Part shown: in pieces, positions 48,299 through 57,336 of the stretch
How positions within the stretch are numbered: position 1 is the first letter of the stretch
Layout: each line of letters starts with the position of its first letter
Assembly (NCBI GenBank): GCA_017642895.1
Contig: JAEPON010000017.1
Coordinates: 1-64,000, forward strand
Reading direction: 5' to 3'
DNA: 64,000 nt
Source of the DNA: Roseitalea sp.
Lineage (GTDB): Bacteria > Pseudomonadota > Alphaproteobacteria > Rhizobiales > Rhizobiaceae
Translations under genes and position numbers: made by a program
Notes under the pieces: generated by a model
Told to the model about the DNA's origin: nothing
Databases searched by the model: none
What the model saw: only the letters and a program-made list of their open reading frames with translations

Positions 48299-48859
48299 TC
48301 AGAACTTGTACCCCAGACGGACGGTGACCTCTGACAGGTCGGCATCGATCTTGGTGTGGTTGAAATCGACATAATTGTAGTAGTTGTACTGAACGCCGGC
48401 GACCAGATAGTGGGTCAACAGCACGTCAAGACCAACACCGAAAACCGCACCCCAATCCTCGCCTGCAAGGTTTGTGGTGCCGTGCGTCACCCCCGCCATT
48501 CCGTAGACATTGTAGCGGTCATAGCCGACACCGGCGCGCAGCTTGGCCGCGAACACGTCTCCGACGCGCACACCCGATCCGTCGGTGAACATGTTGTCGT
48601 GCCGGCTGTAGCTGATTTCGCCGCCACCGACAAAATGGCCCACCTGGTGGTTGTAGGCCGCATAGACACCCATCACATCGCCGTCGCCTTCGGCGGTCAG
48701 CCGCAGCACGTTGTTCATGTCCTTCATCCAGCTATAGCCGTAAAGGACACCAAGCTGGGCGCCGGTCCATTGCCCGCTTGCCGAACCGGAATGGTCGGTC
48801 GCAATCGCGGTGCCGCCGCTCAGAAAGAGGGCAAGTGCGCTGATGACAAGTTTACGCAT
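48299..48859 (-). CDS. Outer membrane beta-barrel protein (Omp25/Opa-like)
   Basis: A 186-residue barrel. Signal peptide about 1-20 (ending AIATD). The mature sequence alternates short strands with Gly/Tyr-rich turns (YNYYNYVDFNHTKID) and ends in the beta-signal VTVRLGYKF. The size fits an eight-stranded porin-like barrel such as Omp25/31 of Rhizobiales. ATG 48859 has AAAGG 7 bases upstream. Confidence 0.82.
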   Translation of the reverse strand: MRKLVISALALFLSGGTAIATDHSGSASGQWTGAQLGVLYGYSWMKDMNNVLRLTAEGDGDVMGVYAAYNHQVGHFVGGGEISYSRHDNMFTDGSGVRVGDVFAAKLRAGVGYDRYNVYGMAGVTHGTTNLAGEDWGAVFGVGLDVLLTHYLVAGVQYNYYNYVDFNHTKIDADLSEVTVRLGYKF

Positions 48860-48979
48860 ATCACGACCTTTCAGGGTGGATATGACAGGCACGGTAAATC
48901 GATATGGTTGCCAGCAGGTAAACGGCTTCGCCGATCGAAAGATTTCTGACAAAAGCCGAAAACCGGCCCTGCCCGGCTC

Positions 48980-51397
48980 TCAGCCCGCCAAGGCGTTGCG
49001 TCCGCGCTGACGCCCAGCCGGTCGCTCGGCAAACCGGGCCGGTTGCTGCGCGTCCACGAAGTTGCGCAACATGATCGGTGCGACATCCTGCTGGCTTATG
49101 GGTTGCGAGAAGTAAAAGCCCTGAAGCTGGTCGCACCCGATCTCGAGCAGAAAATCGAGCTGATCGCGGGTCTCGACACCTTCGGCGGTGATCTTGATGC
49201 CGAGATTGTCGCCCAGCGATGCGATCGCCATCAGGATCGCCTTGGCGCTGTCGCCGGTTTCGATATCCTTGGTGAATGAGCGGTCGATCTTGAGCCTGTC
49301 GAACGGAAAGCGCAGCAGGTAGGACAGGCTTGAATATCCGGTGCCGAAATCATCCATGACAATCGCGCATCCCAGTGTCTTCAGCGCGATCAACCGGTTC
49401 AGGACATCGTCCGAATCCTCGATCAGCAAGCTCTCCGTGATCTCGATCTCGAGCCGCCGCGCCGGCAGGCCGGTTTCTTCAAGCACCGCCTGAACATCGG
49501 CGACAATGTCCGATCTCATGAAGTGCGGGGCTGCGACATTGACCGAGACGGCTACATGGTCCGGCCAGGCGGTGGCCGTCTCGCAGGCGGTGCGCAAGGT
49601 CCATTTTCCGATATCGACGATCAGGTTCGACTGCTCGGCGATGGAGATGAATTCGACCGGCGATATCTCGCCACGGATGGGATGATCCCAGCGGATCAGG
49701 GCCTCCATGGCGCGGATATGACCGCCTTCGGTACCGATCATCGGCTGATAGCACAGGCGGAACTCCTGATCCTCGAGCGCCTGGTGCATTTCCTGTTCGA
49801 GGACACGGCGCTCGCGCTGGGCAAAATCCATCTGCGCTTCAAAATAGCGGAACACGCCGCGCCCGTCCTCCTTGGCGCGGTAAAGCGCCAGATCGGCGTT
49901 CCGCAAGATCTGTTCGGGACGGGTGCCGTGCTGTGGCGCCAGGGCGATGCCGACACTGACACCGATCCACAACGTTTCGCCGTCGATCTCGTAGGCTTCG
50001 AGCACGCTGGCGATCAGCCGGGATGCCAGCTTGGCGGCGAAGACCGCGTCATTGCTTTGTTCAAGGATGATGGCGAACTCGTCACCGCCCAGCCGGGCGA
50101 CGCAATCATCCTTGCGCACGATCGACTGGATCCGCTCGGACACTTCGGCAAGCAACCGGTCGCCAACAGGATGGCCATAAGTGTCGTTGACCAGTTTGAA
50201 CTTGTCGAGGTCGAGGAACAAAAGCGTGAACGGCGTGCCGTAGCGCTCCAGCCCGCGCACGGCGCTCTCAAGCCGTTCCGTGAAGCTGGCGCGGTTGAAC
50301 ACACCCGTCAGCGTGTCGCGGTGGGCAAGGCGTATGATCTGGCTCTTGGCCTCCTTTTCGGCGGTGATGTCGCGTACGGTACCGACAAAGCCGGCCAGGA
50401 CACCTCCATCGTCGCGGATCGGCCGGCCCGAGATACGCCAATACTGGTCGGTTTCGCCGCTTTCGACCCGGCATTCGATGCCCGTGAAAGCATGCCCGTT
50501 TCGCAAAGCGGACCGAACTTCGGAAAAGCCGGGGTCGGCAGGCCCGACGACCCGCCCCAGGAGCGCCACGAACGGCTCCCGTTCCGGCGCCGGGCCGGTC
50601 GTAGCGAGCCCGAGCCGCGCGGACAGTCGGGACGATATCCGCGCGGTGCGCCCTGCCGAATCGGTTTCCCAAATCCACTCCGAGACCGTTTCCTCATACT
50701 CATCGAGCAGATAGCCGATGACTTGCGCGTTTTCCCGGTTCTCGATGTCAGTTTTCAGATGCCGCAGGAACGCGCGGCCATAGGAGACCGCCAGCCAGGG
50801 AATGAACAGCATGTAGGTCGCGATCAGGCCGACCAGCGGCGGCCAGTCTTCGGCCAGGGGATGAAACAGTGCCGATGCGATGGTGAGCGATCCGCTGATC
50901 AGGACAAACACGAGAACCGCCGGCAAGAGCGCCATCAGGCTGAACGCGGTCACCAGCGTGGCCGACGTCAGCAAAGCGGCCGCGAATATTGTGTGCTCGT
51001 GATCGACATAGGGGATGAGCACAGCGGCAAGCCCGCCCCAGAAAAGACCGGTCGCCGCGGCGTAAAAGATCGCACGGCGGACGGCGCGTGCCGTCTCCGC
51101 CGCCGTCTCCGGCACACGGTTCCTGTTTCGCCACCACAGCACCAGCACGGCCGCTTCAAGACAGACAAAGCCGCCGAACCAGATCGCAAACGCTGTGAAA
51201 TTGGCCTCTTCCCAAGCGACATAGGCGGTGATCAGCGCAATGATCAGGCCCGAAACCGCCATCACGGGCAGATGGCGGAAGATCGTCATCACCTGTGCGG
51301 CGACAACCGCCGTCTTCTGCGCGTCAACCAGACCGGCGCTGCCGGTCAGGTCTTGCAAATATGTGCTGACCCGATTGGTCAAACTCATTCCGAACAT
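48980..51397 (-). CDS. Membrane GGDEF-EAL protein with PAS domain
   Basis: An 805-residue c-di-GMP enzyme. About six membrane helices (roughly 35-200) form a sensor, followed by a PAS domain (about 240-360), a GGDEF diguanylate-cyclase domain with an intact GGDEF (437-441) and an EAL phosphodiesterase domain with an intact EAL motif (565-567) plus DDFGTGYSSLSYL and EGVET. Both catalytic centres look complete, so it may be bifunctional. ATG 51397 has a GGGGGG ribosome site. It is divergent from the AOS gene at 51597, with about 200 bases between. Confidence 0.92.
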   Translation of the reverse strand: MFGMSLTNRVSTYLQDLTGSAGLVDAQKTAVVAAQVMTIFRHLPVMAVSGLIIALITAYVAWEEANFTAFAIWFGGFVCLEAAVLVLWWRNRNRVPETAAETARAVRRAIFYAAATGLFWGGLAAVLIPYVDHEHTIFAAALLTSATLVTAFSLMALLPAVLVFVLISGSLTIASALFHPLAEDWPPLVGLIATYMLFIPWLAVSYGRAFLRHLKTDIENRENAQVIGYLLDEYEETVSEWIWETDSAGRTARISSRLSARLGLATTGPAPEREPFVALLGRVVGPADPGFSEVRSALRNGHAFTGIECRVESGETDQYWRISGRPIRDDGGVLAGFVGTVRDITAEKEAKSQIIRLAHRDTLTGVFNRASFTERLESAVRGLERYGTPFTLLFLDLDKFKLVNDTYGHPVGDRLLAEVSERIQSIVRKDDCVARLGGDEFAIILEQSNDAVFAAKLASRLIASVLEAYEIDGETLWIGVSVGIALAPQHGTRPEQILRNADLALYRAKEDGRGVFRYFEAQMDFAQRERRVLEQEMHQALEDQEFRLCYQPMIGTEGGHIRAMEALIRWDHPIRGEISPVEFISIAEQSNLIVDIGKWTLRTACETATAWPDHVAVSVNVAAPHFMRSDIVADVQAVLEETGLPARRLEIEITESLLIEDSDDVLNRLIALKTLGCAIVMDDFGTGYSSLSYLLRFPFDRLKIDRSFTKDIETGDSAKAILMAIASLGDNLGIKITAEGVETRDQLDFLLEIGCDQLQGFYFSQPISQQDVAPIMLRNFVDAQQPARFAERPAGRQRGRNALAG

Positions 51398-51596
51398 CCA
51401 GTCCCCCCACCACCTGCAATCTAGCGTTGCCGGGTTAAGCAATTGTTCCGGCGCGAAGGCGCCAGGCGTTCGATTTCGGACACTGGTTATCTTCAGTTCA
51501 CCATGCCGGCGTTCAGCGCCCGTTTACCCTCGGACTTAAGCCGGTTTTCATGCGGATCGATTAGTCTGGCCGGACCAAAAGACTATGGGGGCGACC

Positions 51597-52991
51597 ATGA
51601 CTGACACCAACAATTCGAACCATTTCGACGACATTTCGTTCGGCGCGCTGACCGGCAGCCTGCGCGACTTCAAGTTGAAGCAGGGCACCGATATGCTCGG
51701 CCGCACCGACGGCTTCTTCGATTGGCAGGAGGAGCGCCGGCGCTGCGATCTTTGGCCCTATGCCAAGTCGACGGCGACGGCGCCGAAGACCCACTGCGCG
51801 GCCAAGACGGACGGTGGCGCGCAGATGGAAGGCGTCAACTTTGCCAGCCAGGACTATCTGAGCCTGTCGTCGCATCCCGCCATCAAGGAAGCGGCGATGG
51901 AGGCGATCAAGGAATATGGCGTGCATAGCGCCGGTTCCGCGGCACTTCTGGGCAACACACGCCATTCGCTGCTTCTTGAGAAGCGCATCACCGAGTTCCT
52001 CGACGGGCGCGAAACCGTTCTTTATCCGACGGGCTGGTCGGCGGGCTTTGCCGCCATTCAGGGATTTGTGCGTCCCGACGACCATGTCGTCCTGGATGTT
52101 CTCGCCCATTCCTGCCTGCAGGAAGGCGCGCGCGCCTCGACCCGCAACATCCATTTTCATGGCCACCTGAACGTTCGTGCCATGGAACGCCGCTTGCAGA
52201 AAATCCGTGCAAATGACACCGAGAACGGCATCCTTCTGGTGACCGAGAGCCTGTTTTCGATGCATTCGGACACGCCGGACATCGCCGCCATGCGCGCGCT
52301 GTGCGACCAGTACAACGCGGTGCTTCTGGTCGATTGCGCCCATGATTTTGGATCGATGGCCGACGATGGCCGCGGCCACATGAGCCTTCAGAACGTGCTT
52401 GATGACGTCGATATCATCATCGGCAGCTTCTCCAAGACGTTCGCGTCCAATGGCGGCTTCATCTCGGTCAAGGATCGGGCCACGGCTGAGTATCTGAAGT
52501 ACTACTCTGCCACCCAGACCTTCTCCAACGCGCTGTCGCCGGTCCAGGCCGCGACGGTCCTGGCAGCCTTCGAGATCGTCGATTCGGCCGAAGGCCGGGA
52601 TCGTCGCCGCAAGCTGATGGACAACATCCTCTATATGCGTTCGGAGATGGGCAAGGTGGGCCTTGAAACGCTGGGCGATCCGTCTGCCATCGTTCCGGTG
52701 CGCGTTGGCGCCGAAGGTCTGGCCCGCATCGCCTCGCGTGATCTGAGCAACCTAGGAGCGATTGCCAACCTGGTTGAATATCCGGCCGTGCCGCAGGGCG
52801 GCGCGCGGTTCCGCGTGCAGGTCATGTCGGACCACAGCCATGATGATGTCGACCAGCTTGTCCGCATGATGCTGCAAGCCATGCGCAGCGCCGAGAAGGA
52901 ATATCTGTCGCTGTGCGACACTCATCCTTCGCTGATGAAGAACCAGCGCTTGGCAGCACAGGTTGCAGACTGCGTCCGGGACGCCGCCTGA
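51597..52991 (+). CDS. PLP-dependent alpha-oxoamine synthase-family enzyme (CqsA/BioF-like)
   Basis: A 464-residue fold-type I PLP enzyme of the alpha-oxoamine synthase family (KBL, BioF, serine palmitoyltransferase, CqsA/LqsA), which condense an amino acid with an acyl-CoA. The PLP lysine is Lys280 in GSFSKTFASNGG, with Asp246 and His249 in VDCAHDFG and His171 in LAHSCLQEG at the usual positions of the PLP pocket. It has no acyl-carrier or ligase neighbour, and no sphingolipid or biotin genes nearby. Instead it is followed 2 bases later by a receiver-domain gene and faces a six-helix sensor kinase, the context of signal synthases. GGGGG lies 5 bases before the ATG at 51597; another ATG is at 51585. 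Confidence 0.88.
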   Translation: MTDTNNSNHFDDISFGALTGSLRDFKLKQGTDMLGRTDGFFDWQEERRRCDLWPYAKSTATAPKTHCAAKTDGGAQMEGVNFASQDYLSLSSHPAIKEAAMEAIKEYGVHSAGSAALLGNTRHSLLLEKRITEFLDGRETVLYPTGWSAGFAAIQGFVRPDDHVVLDVLAHSCLQEGARASTRNIHFHGHLNVRAMERRLQKIRANDTENGILLVTESLFSMHSDTPDIAAMRALCDQYNAVLLVDCAHDFGSMADDGRGHMSLQNVLDDVDIIIGSFSKTFASNGGFISVKDRATAEYLKYYSATQTFSNALSPVQAATVLAAFEIVDSAEGRDRRRKLMDNILYMRSEMGKVGLETLGDPSAIVPVRVGAEGLARIASRDLSNLGAIANLVEYPAVPQGGARFRVQVMSDHSHDDVDQLVRMMLQAMRSAEKEYLSLCDTHPSLMKNQRLAAQVADCVRDAA

Positions 52992-52993
52992 TC

Positions 52994-53389
52994 ATGCTTG
53001 AGTCACCCAAACGACTTCTGGCAATCGACGACGACGTCTCGTCGGCCGAGTTGATCGTCAGGATCGCCGAGCGTTGCCGTTACGAGGCGTTCGCCACATC
53101 CGATTCACGCGGGGTGATGAACCTGACGACAGCGCTCAAGCCATCGATCCTGGCCGTCGACATCTGCATGCCCAATCTCGACGCAAACGATTTGTTCGAG
53201 CTTCTGGCAAAGGACGGATATCCCGGTCGCATCCTGATCGTCAGCGGCCAGGAGCCGGCCGTTCTGGAGAAAACCCGTCAGGGCGCGATCGAGCTGGGTC
53301 TGAATGCAACGCACAGCCTGCAAAAGCCGCTGGACATATCGGTGCTGCGCAACATCCTGCTGGACCGGGACATGGCCGTAGCGGCCTGA
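52994..53389 (+). CDS. Single-domain response regulator (next to AOS enzyme)
   Basis: A 131-residue receiver with no output domain. Acidic pocket IDDD (11-14), phospho-acceptor Asp56 in VDICMP, Lys111, but Ser84 instead of Thr at the switch position, and a long C-terminal helix ending DRDMAVAA. It starts 2 bases after the AOS stop, so the two are translationally linked. In Legionella a receiver gene, lqsR, follows lqsA in the same way; this parallel is context, not sequence proof. A strong terminator follows. Confidence 0.87.
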   Translation: MLESPKRLLAIDDDVSSAELIVRIAERCRYEAFATSDSRGVMNLTTALKPSILAVDICMPNLDANDLFELLAKDGYPGRILIVSGQEPAVLEKTRQGAIELGLNATHSLQKPLDISVLRNILLDRDMAVAA

Positions 53390-53423
53390 CCGGACGCTCC
53401 AGCCGACCGCCCGATCAAATCAC

Positions 53424-53452
53424 ACCCGGCGCGGACCCCGCGCCGGGTTTTT
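53424..53452 (+). terminator. Rho-independent terminator after AOS-receiver unit
   Basis: A perfect 11-bp stem, ACCCGGCGCGG (53424-53434) with CCGCGCCGGGT (53438-53448), a three-base loop and a TTTTT run. It ends the AOS-receiver transcript before the facing kinase operon. Confidence 0.93.
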
Positions 53453-53524
53453 CATCTTATGAAAGGACAGAACGCCAATCGGCGCGCGGCCCCGCCCTGG
53501 CGGCACGTGCCGAAGGCGGCCGCT

Positions 53525-53893
53525 TCAGGCGTGCAGCGCCTGGTTCATTTTTCCCAGAAGGCGCGACAGATCCACCGGCTTGGTATCGAAGTCCGAACAC
53601 CCCGCTGCCAGCGCGTTCTGCCGGTCGGTCTCGAATGCGCTGGCTGTCAGGGCGATGACCGGAATGTGCGCCACATCGGGTATTGTCTTAATGCGGCGGG
53701 TCGTCTCGCAGCCATCGATGCCGTCACCCAGTCCGATATCCATCAAGATGATGTCCGGCTTGATCTCCTGGACGCTGTCAATCGCCGAAAGGCCATCGAC
53801 GGCAAAGCGGATCGTATAGCCGCGTTTGCCCAGGCGCCGTCCGATGATGTCCCGGTTTGTTGGGTGGTCTTCGACAATCAGTACGGTCGTCAT
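53525..53893 (-). CDS. Single-domain response regulator, DivK-like (next to hybrid kinase)
   Basis: A 122-residue receiver. Acidic pocket VEDH (7-10), Asp52 in LMDIGL, Thr83 and Lys105 all present. The look resembles DivK/CheY-type regulators. It lies 19 bases after the hybrid kinase on the same strand. With no output domain, it may be a phosphate relay or sink for that kinase. Confidence 0.88.
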   Translation of the reverse strand: MTTVLIVEDHPTNRDIIGRRLGKRGYTIRFAVDGLSAIDSVQEIKPDIILMDIGLGDGIDGCETTRRIKTIPDVAHIPVIALTASAFETDRQNALAAGCSDFDTKPVDLSRLLGKMNQALHA

Positions 53894-53912
53894 GATCTCG
53901 TCCTGTCGCTCT

Positions 53913-55784
53913 CTAGGCGGCGTTCTTGCCAAAATGCAGTTGCAGTGTCTTGCGCAACTTGGCTGAATCGACGGGCTTGCTCATGAAACCGTCGGCCAGT
54001 TGGGGCGCATTGGTTTTCGGATCGTCCATGATGGAGACCATGATGACCGGGATCGGTCGCGTCACCGGGTCGTCCTTCATCTTTTCGACCAGTTCCCAAC
54101 CATCAACGTCGGGCATCAGCACGTCGATCAACATCAATGAGGGCCGGACCGTGCGGGCCAGATGCAGCGCGCTGGCGGGGTCGGATGTCAGGATCGGACT
54201 GAAGCTTTCCTTGCGCAACATCCGGTCCATGATCTCCAGATACTCCGGATCGTCATCAATGACGAGCACGGTGCCCCGAGACTGCGTGTTGGCGCCCGCG
54301 CCGGCCGACAGGGCCTTGTCGGCATCGTTGAACTTGCGCAGTTCGGCGGCGGCATCCTTCAGCGTCGCATCGACCGCCTCCTCGCTCATCGCCTCGGGCG
54401 CGACCGCTTCGACCTCCATCGGCACGGTGATGGTAAACACCGATCCCTTTCCGAGCACGCTGTCGGCGGTGATATCGCCGCCCATCAGCCGGCACAGGTT
54501 CTTGGACAGGGAAAGCCCGAGACCGGTTCCGCCGAATTTGGCGTTGATCGAGGCGTGCGCCTGGGCGAAGTTCTGGAACAGGCCGGCGAGCGCCTCCTCG
54601 GAGATGCCGACACCGGTATCGTGAACAGCCATCGACAATGTCGGGCGGCCGTCTTTTTCGATCCTTTTCACTTCAAGCGTGATCTTGCCGTTCTGGCAGA
54701 ATTTGGCGGCATTGGACAAAAGGTTGAACGTCGCCTGGCGCAACTTGGTCAGGTCGAGATGGGCAACACCCAGCGCATCATCCTTGATCACCTCGAAGAC
54801 ATTGGTGTTCTTGGCGGCAAGCGGTCGCGCCGTCACCTCGATTTCCTCGATGAGCTGGTCGAGATCGACATCCTCCAGGAACAATTCGGTCTTGCCCGCT
54901 TCAATTTTGGAGATATCGAGAATGTCATTGACCATGGCCAGCAAATGCTTGCCGGCGGCCGAAATCTTCTGCAGATCGGCGATCTGCTCGCCATTGCCGT
55001 CCAGTTCGGCGTCTTCCAGCAGGATTTCGCTGTAGCCGAGCACGGCGTTGAGCGGGGTCCGCAGCTCGTGGCTCATCTTGGCGAGGAAGTCCGACTTGGC
55101 GCCGTTGGCCCGTTCCGCCTCTTCCTTGGCCGCCGTCAGATCGTCCATCGTCGCCTGATGGCGGTCGATCTCCTTGAGCAGTTCGGACTGCGAATCGACC
55201 ACCGACGCATAGTAGCTCGCCATGAAGAAGATATAGAGCGATGCGCACAGCATCGAGATCATGGTGACGTCCACCATCTCCTCGAGCGGAATATGCATCG
55301 GAAATGAGCGGTTCATCAGGTAAAAGGCGTAGAACGCGCCCAGCCCGATGACGATCTGCGCGAAGATCGCCAACGATGTCCGCAGCCCCGAGCCCAGATA
55401 GAAGAACGCCAGAAGCGGCACGACCAGGAACCACATCAGGAGCGGCGAGGAGACGCCGCCGAAATGATAGGCGGTGATCAGGATGGCAAAGTTGAGGTTG
55501 GCGACCGATGTGATCGCCAGCAATTCGTATCGCCGCGGGAAAAAGTGCAGGGCAATCGGGAAGAACCAGAACAAGGTGACCGAAAGACCCAGAATGTGCA
55601 CGTGCGGCCAGGGATTGGGATCGTTGAGGAACAGATAGATCGTCACCGGATGGCCCAGGAACGGACCGAACAGGTGCGACAGGATGAACATGCGCACGCG
55701 CTTGTAGACCTGGATGTCCTGGCGCAGATGCGCGGGCGTGAGCGCTTCGGTCCAGCGGTCGATGGTCCGGGTGAAGACGTTCAT
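53913..55784 (-). CDS. Six-helix membrane hybrid histidine kinase (CqsS/LqsS-like layout)
   Basis: A 623-residue sensor. Six hydrophobic helices at about 32-54, 62-82, 88-107, 112-132, 136-157 and 170-192, with almost no periplasmic loops, form a membrane-embedded sensor. Then a coiled region, HisKA with His239 in MSHELRTPLNAVLGYSE, HATPase with N-box NLLSNAAKF (354-362), DTGVGI (389-394) and GGTGLGLSL (418-426), and a C-terminal receiver with Asp554. The six-helix + HisKA + HATPase + receiver order matches CqsS, which senses lipid-like alpha-hydroxyketones. Cotranscribed with the receiver at 53525; convergent with the AOS-receiver pair. Confidence 0.9.
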   Translation of the reverse strand: MNVFTRTIDRWTEALTPAHLRQDIQVYKRVRMFILSHLFGPFLGHPVTIYLFLNDPNPWPHVHILGLSVTLFWFFPIALHFFPRRYELLAITSVANLNFAILITAYHFGGVSSPLLMWFLVVPLLAFFYLGSGLRTSLAIFAQIVIGLGAFYAFYLMNRSFPMHIPLEEMVDVTMISMLCASLYIFFMASYYASVVDSQSELLKEIDRHQATMDDLTAAKEEAERANGAKSDFLAKMSHELRTPLNAVLGYSEILLEDAELDGNGEQIADLQKISAAGKHLLAMVNDILDISKIEAGKTELFLEDVDLDQLIEEIEVTARPLAAKNTNVFEVIKDDALGVAHLDLTKLRQATFNLLSNAAKFCQNGKITLEVKRIEKDGRPTLSMAVHDTGVGISEEALAGLFQNFAQAHASINAKFGGTGLGLSLSKNLCRLMGGDITADSVLGKGSVFTITVPMEVEAVAPEAMSEEAVDATLKDAAAELRKFNDADKALSAGAGANTQSRGTVLVIDDDPEYLEIMDRMLRKESFSPILTSDPASALHLARTVRPSLMLIDVLMPDVDGWELVEKMKDDPVTRPIPVIMVSIMDDPKTNAPQLADGFMSKPVDSAKLRKTLQLHFGKNAA

Positions 55785-55928
55785 GGGCTCATATCCTGCG
55801 TGATCGGCCCGGCCGTCGGGCGTGCTTACTGTGGCGTTAATTTTTCCATCAAATTGTAAACATCGCCTTAGCCGGACCTTGGCGTTTGCCTGTTAGCCTT
55901 CGTTCACTTGCTTCAGGGGGACGCATCA

Positions 55929-56651
55929 ATGGCTGCTGCAAGCGCAAAAGCTCTCAATCCGGTTCTGGCCGGCATGACGGCGGCACAGGCCGGGCCGGCC
56001 AACACCAACCGAAAGGCTCCAGCTGAAGCCGGTCAGCCCGATCCGGCACGCCTTTCGGCACAACTTTTCCAGTTGGTGTCGACATCGCTCGACGGGCCGC
56101 GCGGCATTCATCCGCAGAGCTTCATCGCCGCCTTTGGCGCGCTGGCCGGCCGCTCGGCGCGATGGATCGTGCATCGGGAGATCGATGCCGGCCTGATCGC
56201 CGATGATTTCCGCACGCCGACCGGTGTGCGGCGCCCGGGCGTGAGCGTTTCGACCCATGTTGACCGGCACGTCCATGATCTGACCGGCGACAGCTACGCG
56301 GCCGCCCTGGTGCCTGATCTGATCGCCGCCGGCGCCAATTGGCTGCCGCAGATCAACGCGATGATCCAGCAAAATTTCATGGCCATCAACGCGCCGACAT
56401 ATCCGGACTACACGGTGGCCGAGACGCATCTGCCCGAGATCCCGCCGCAGGCCTTGCTCATGATGTTGTGGGAGAACACGCTGACCTGCCTGCGCAGCGC
56501 GCCGCACGCCGAACGGTCGGCACCAAAGGCGTTTGCCCTCGCAACGGTCAAGGCGGCGGCCATGTACGAAAAGAAGGTGCCGCTCGACGTGTCCGGGCAG
56601 CTGGCGCTTGAGACCGCCATCGCCATGTCAAAGCTCGACTACGGCTTTTGA
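55929..56651 (+). CDS. Conserved-looking protein of unknown function
   Basis: A 240-residue soluble protein without recognised family. The first 50 residues are Ala/Pro-rich (AKALNPVLAG...AEAGQPDPARL). The remainder appears folded and mostly helical, with IHPQSFIAAFGALAGRSARWIVHREIDAGLIADDF and LPEIPPQALLMMLWENTLTCLR; it contains two or more His and one Cys. No signal peptide or membrane helix. GGGGG lies before the ATG at 55929, and a strong terminator follows. Divergent from the hybrid kinase with a 144-base gap. Confidence 0.7.
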   Translation: MAAASAKALNPVLAGMTAAQAGPANTNRKAPAEAGQPDPARLSAQLFQLVSTSLDGPRGIHPQSFIAAFGALAGRSARWIVHREIDAGLIADDFRTPTGVRRPGVSVSTHVDRHVHDLTGDSYAAALVPDLIAAGANWLPQINAMIQQNFMAINAPTYPDYTVAETHLPEIPPQALLMMLWENTLTCLRSAPHAERSAPKAFALATVKAAAMYEKKVPLDVSGQLALETAIAMSKLDYGF

Positions 56652-56713
56652 CCGCGACGCGGGCCGGGGCAGTCAACAAAACAAGTTTCACAAACACCAT
56701 CGACAAAATGAAA

Positions 56714-56748
56714 CGGGCGGGGAAACCAGTGTTCCCCGCCCGGTTTTT
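56714..56748 (+). terminator. Rho-independent terminator
   Basis: CGGGCGGGGAA (56714-56724) pairs with TTCCCCGCCCG (56732-56742); a seven-base loop and TTTTT follow. It ends the gene at 55929-56651. Confidence 0.92.
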
Positions 56749-56789
56749 GTCTGCCTTCTGGTTTCCGCCAGACGTAAAGGCGTTGGTTT

Positions 56790-57284
56790 TCAGCGGTGAA
56801 GCGCGCCAAGGCTTGCAAAGGCGCGATTGTCGATCAGGATGGCGGTCGCAATGCAGCCGGACATGCCGCGCCGCGCCGAAAGGCACGCCAGGCCGGCAGC
56901 CGCCGCTTCGACAGCCGAAAGGGTCAGGAAAAGCGCCAAAACGGCCGGTGCCGTGGCAAAAAGGCCGATGCCGGCCGGCAGCGCACCGGCGGCCAGCAAT
57001 TGGGCGGCCCACAGAAGCGTTGCGCAAAGGCCCCCTTGCAGGAGACGATCAGCGAAAAGCGGCGCCGGAAACCGCTCGGCGGCACGCGCCAGAGCGATCA
57101 GCGCCGACCCGGCCGATGCCGCCGTTGCCAGGCCAAGGGTCGCACCGAGCGAGGCCTCGCCGGCCATGAGCAGGCTCGCAGTCGCAATGAAAGCGCCTGC
57201 CGCCAGCCAGACGTCCCGGTCAGGACCGCTGCGGAGCCGTTCGGCGGATTGGGCGCCGGGTCTGGATGTCGAAAGGGTCTGCAT
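56790..57284 (-). CDS. Small integral membrane protein, unknown
   Basis: A 164-residue protein with about three to four hydrophobic helices rich in Ala and Leu (AAGAFIATASLLMAGEASLG, ATLLWAAQLLAAGALPAGIGLF, LALFLTLSAVEAAAAGLACL). No recognised family. The start is an ATG after a Ser/Arg-rich leader. It sits between a terminator and the tRNA remnant, so it is probably the last native gene before the island. Evidence for it is coding-like hydrophobic pattern only. Confidence 0.5.
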   Translation of the reverse strand: MQTLSTSRPGAQSAERLRSGPDRDVWLAAGAFIATASLLMAGEASLGATLGLATAASAGSALIALARAAERFPAPLFADRLLQGGLCATLLWAAQLLAAGALPAGIGLFATAPAVLALFLTLSAVEAAAAGLACLSARRGMSGCIATAILIDNRAFASLGALHR

Positions 57285-57336
57285 GGCGATTGTCCGGATT
57301 TCGATGGCCCACTATGCCTGCACAGCCCGTGCCAAA

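Noticed and set aside
49523-51424. A 633-codon open frame on the plus strand opposite the GGDEF-EAL gene
   Set aside because: Antisense to intact catalytic motifs; no ribosome site or plausible domain.
51597-52991. Calling the AOS gene bioF, kbl, hemA or a sphingolipid synthase
   Set aside because: Sequence motifs are shared by the whole family; no biotin, threonine, heme or sphingolipid genes are near, so a specific symbol would be guesswork.
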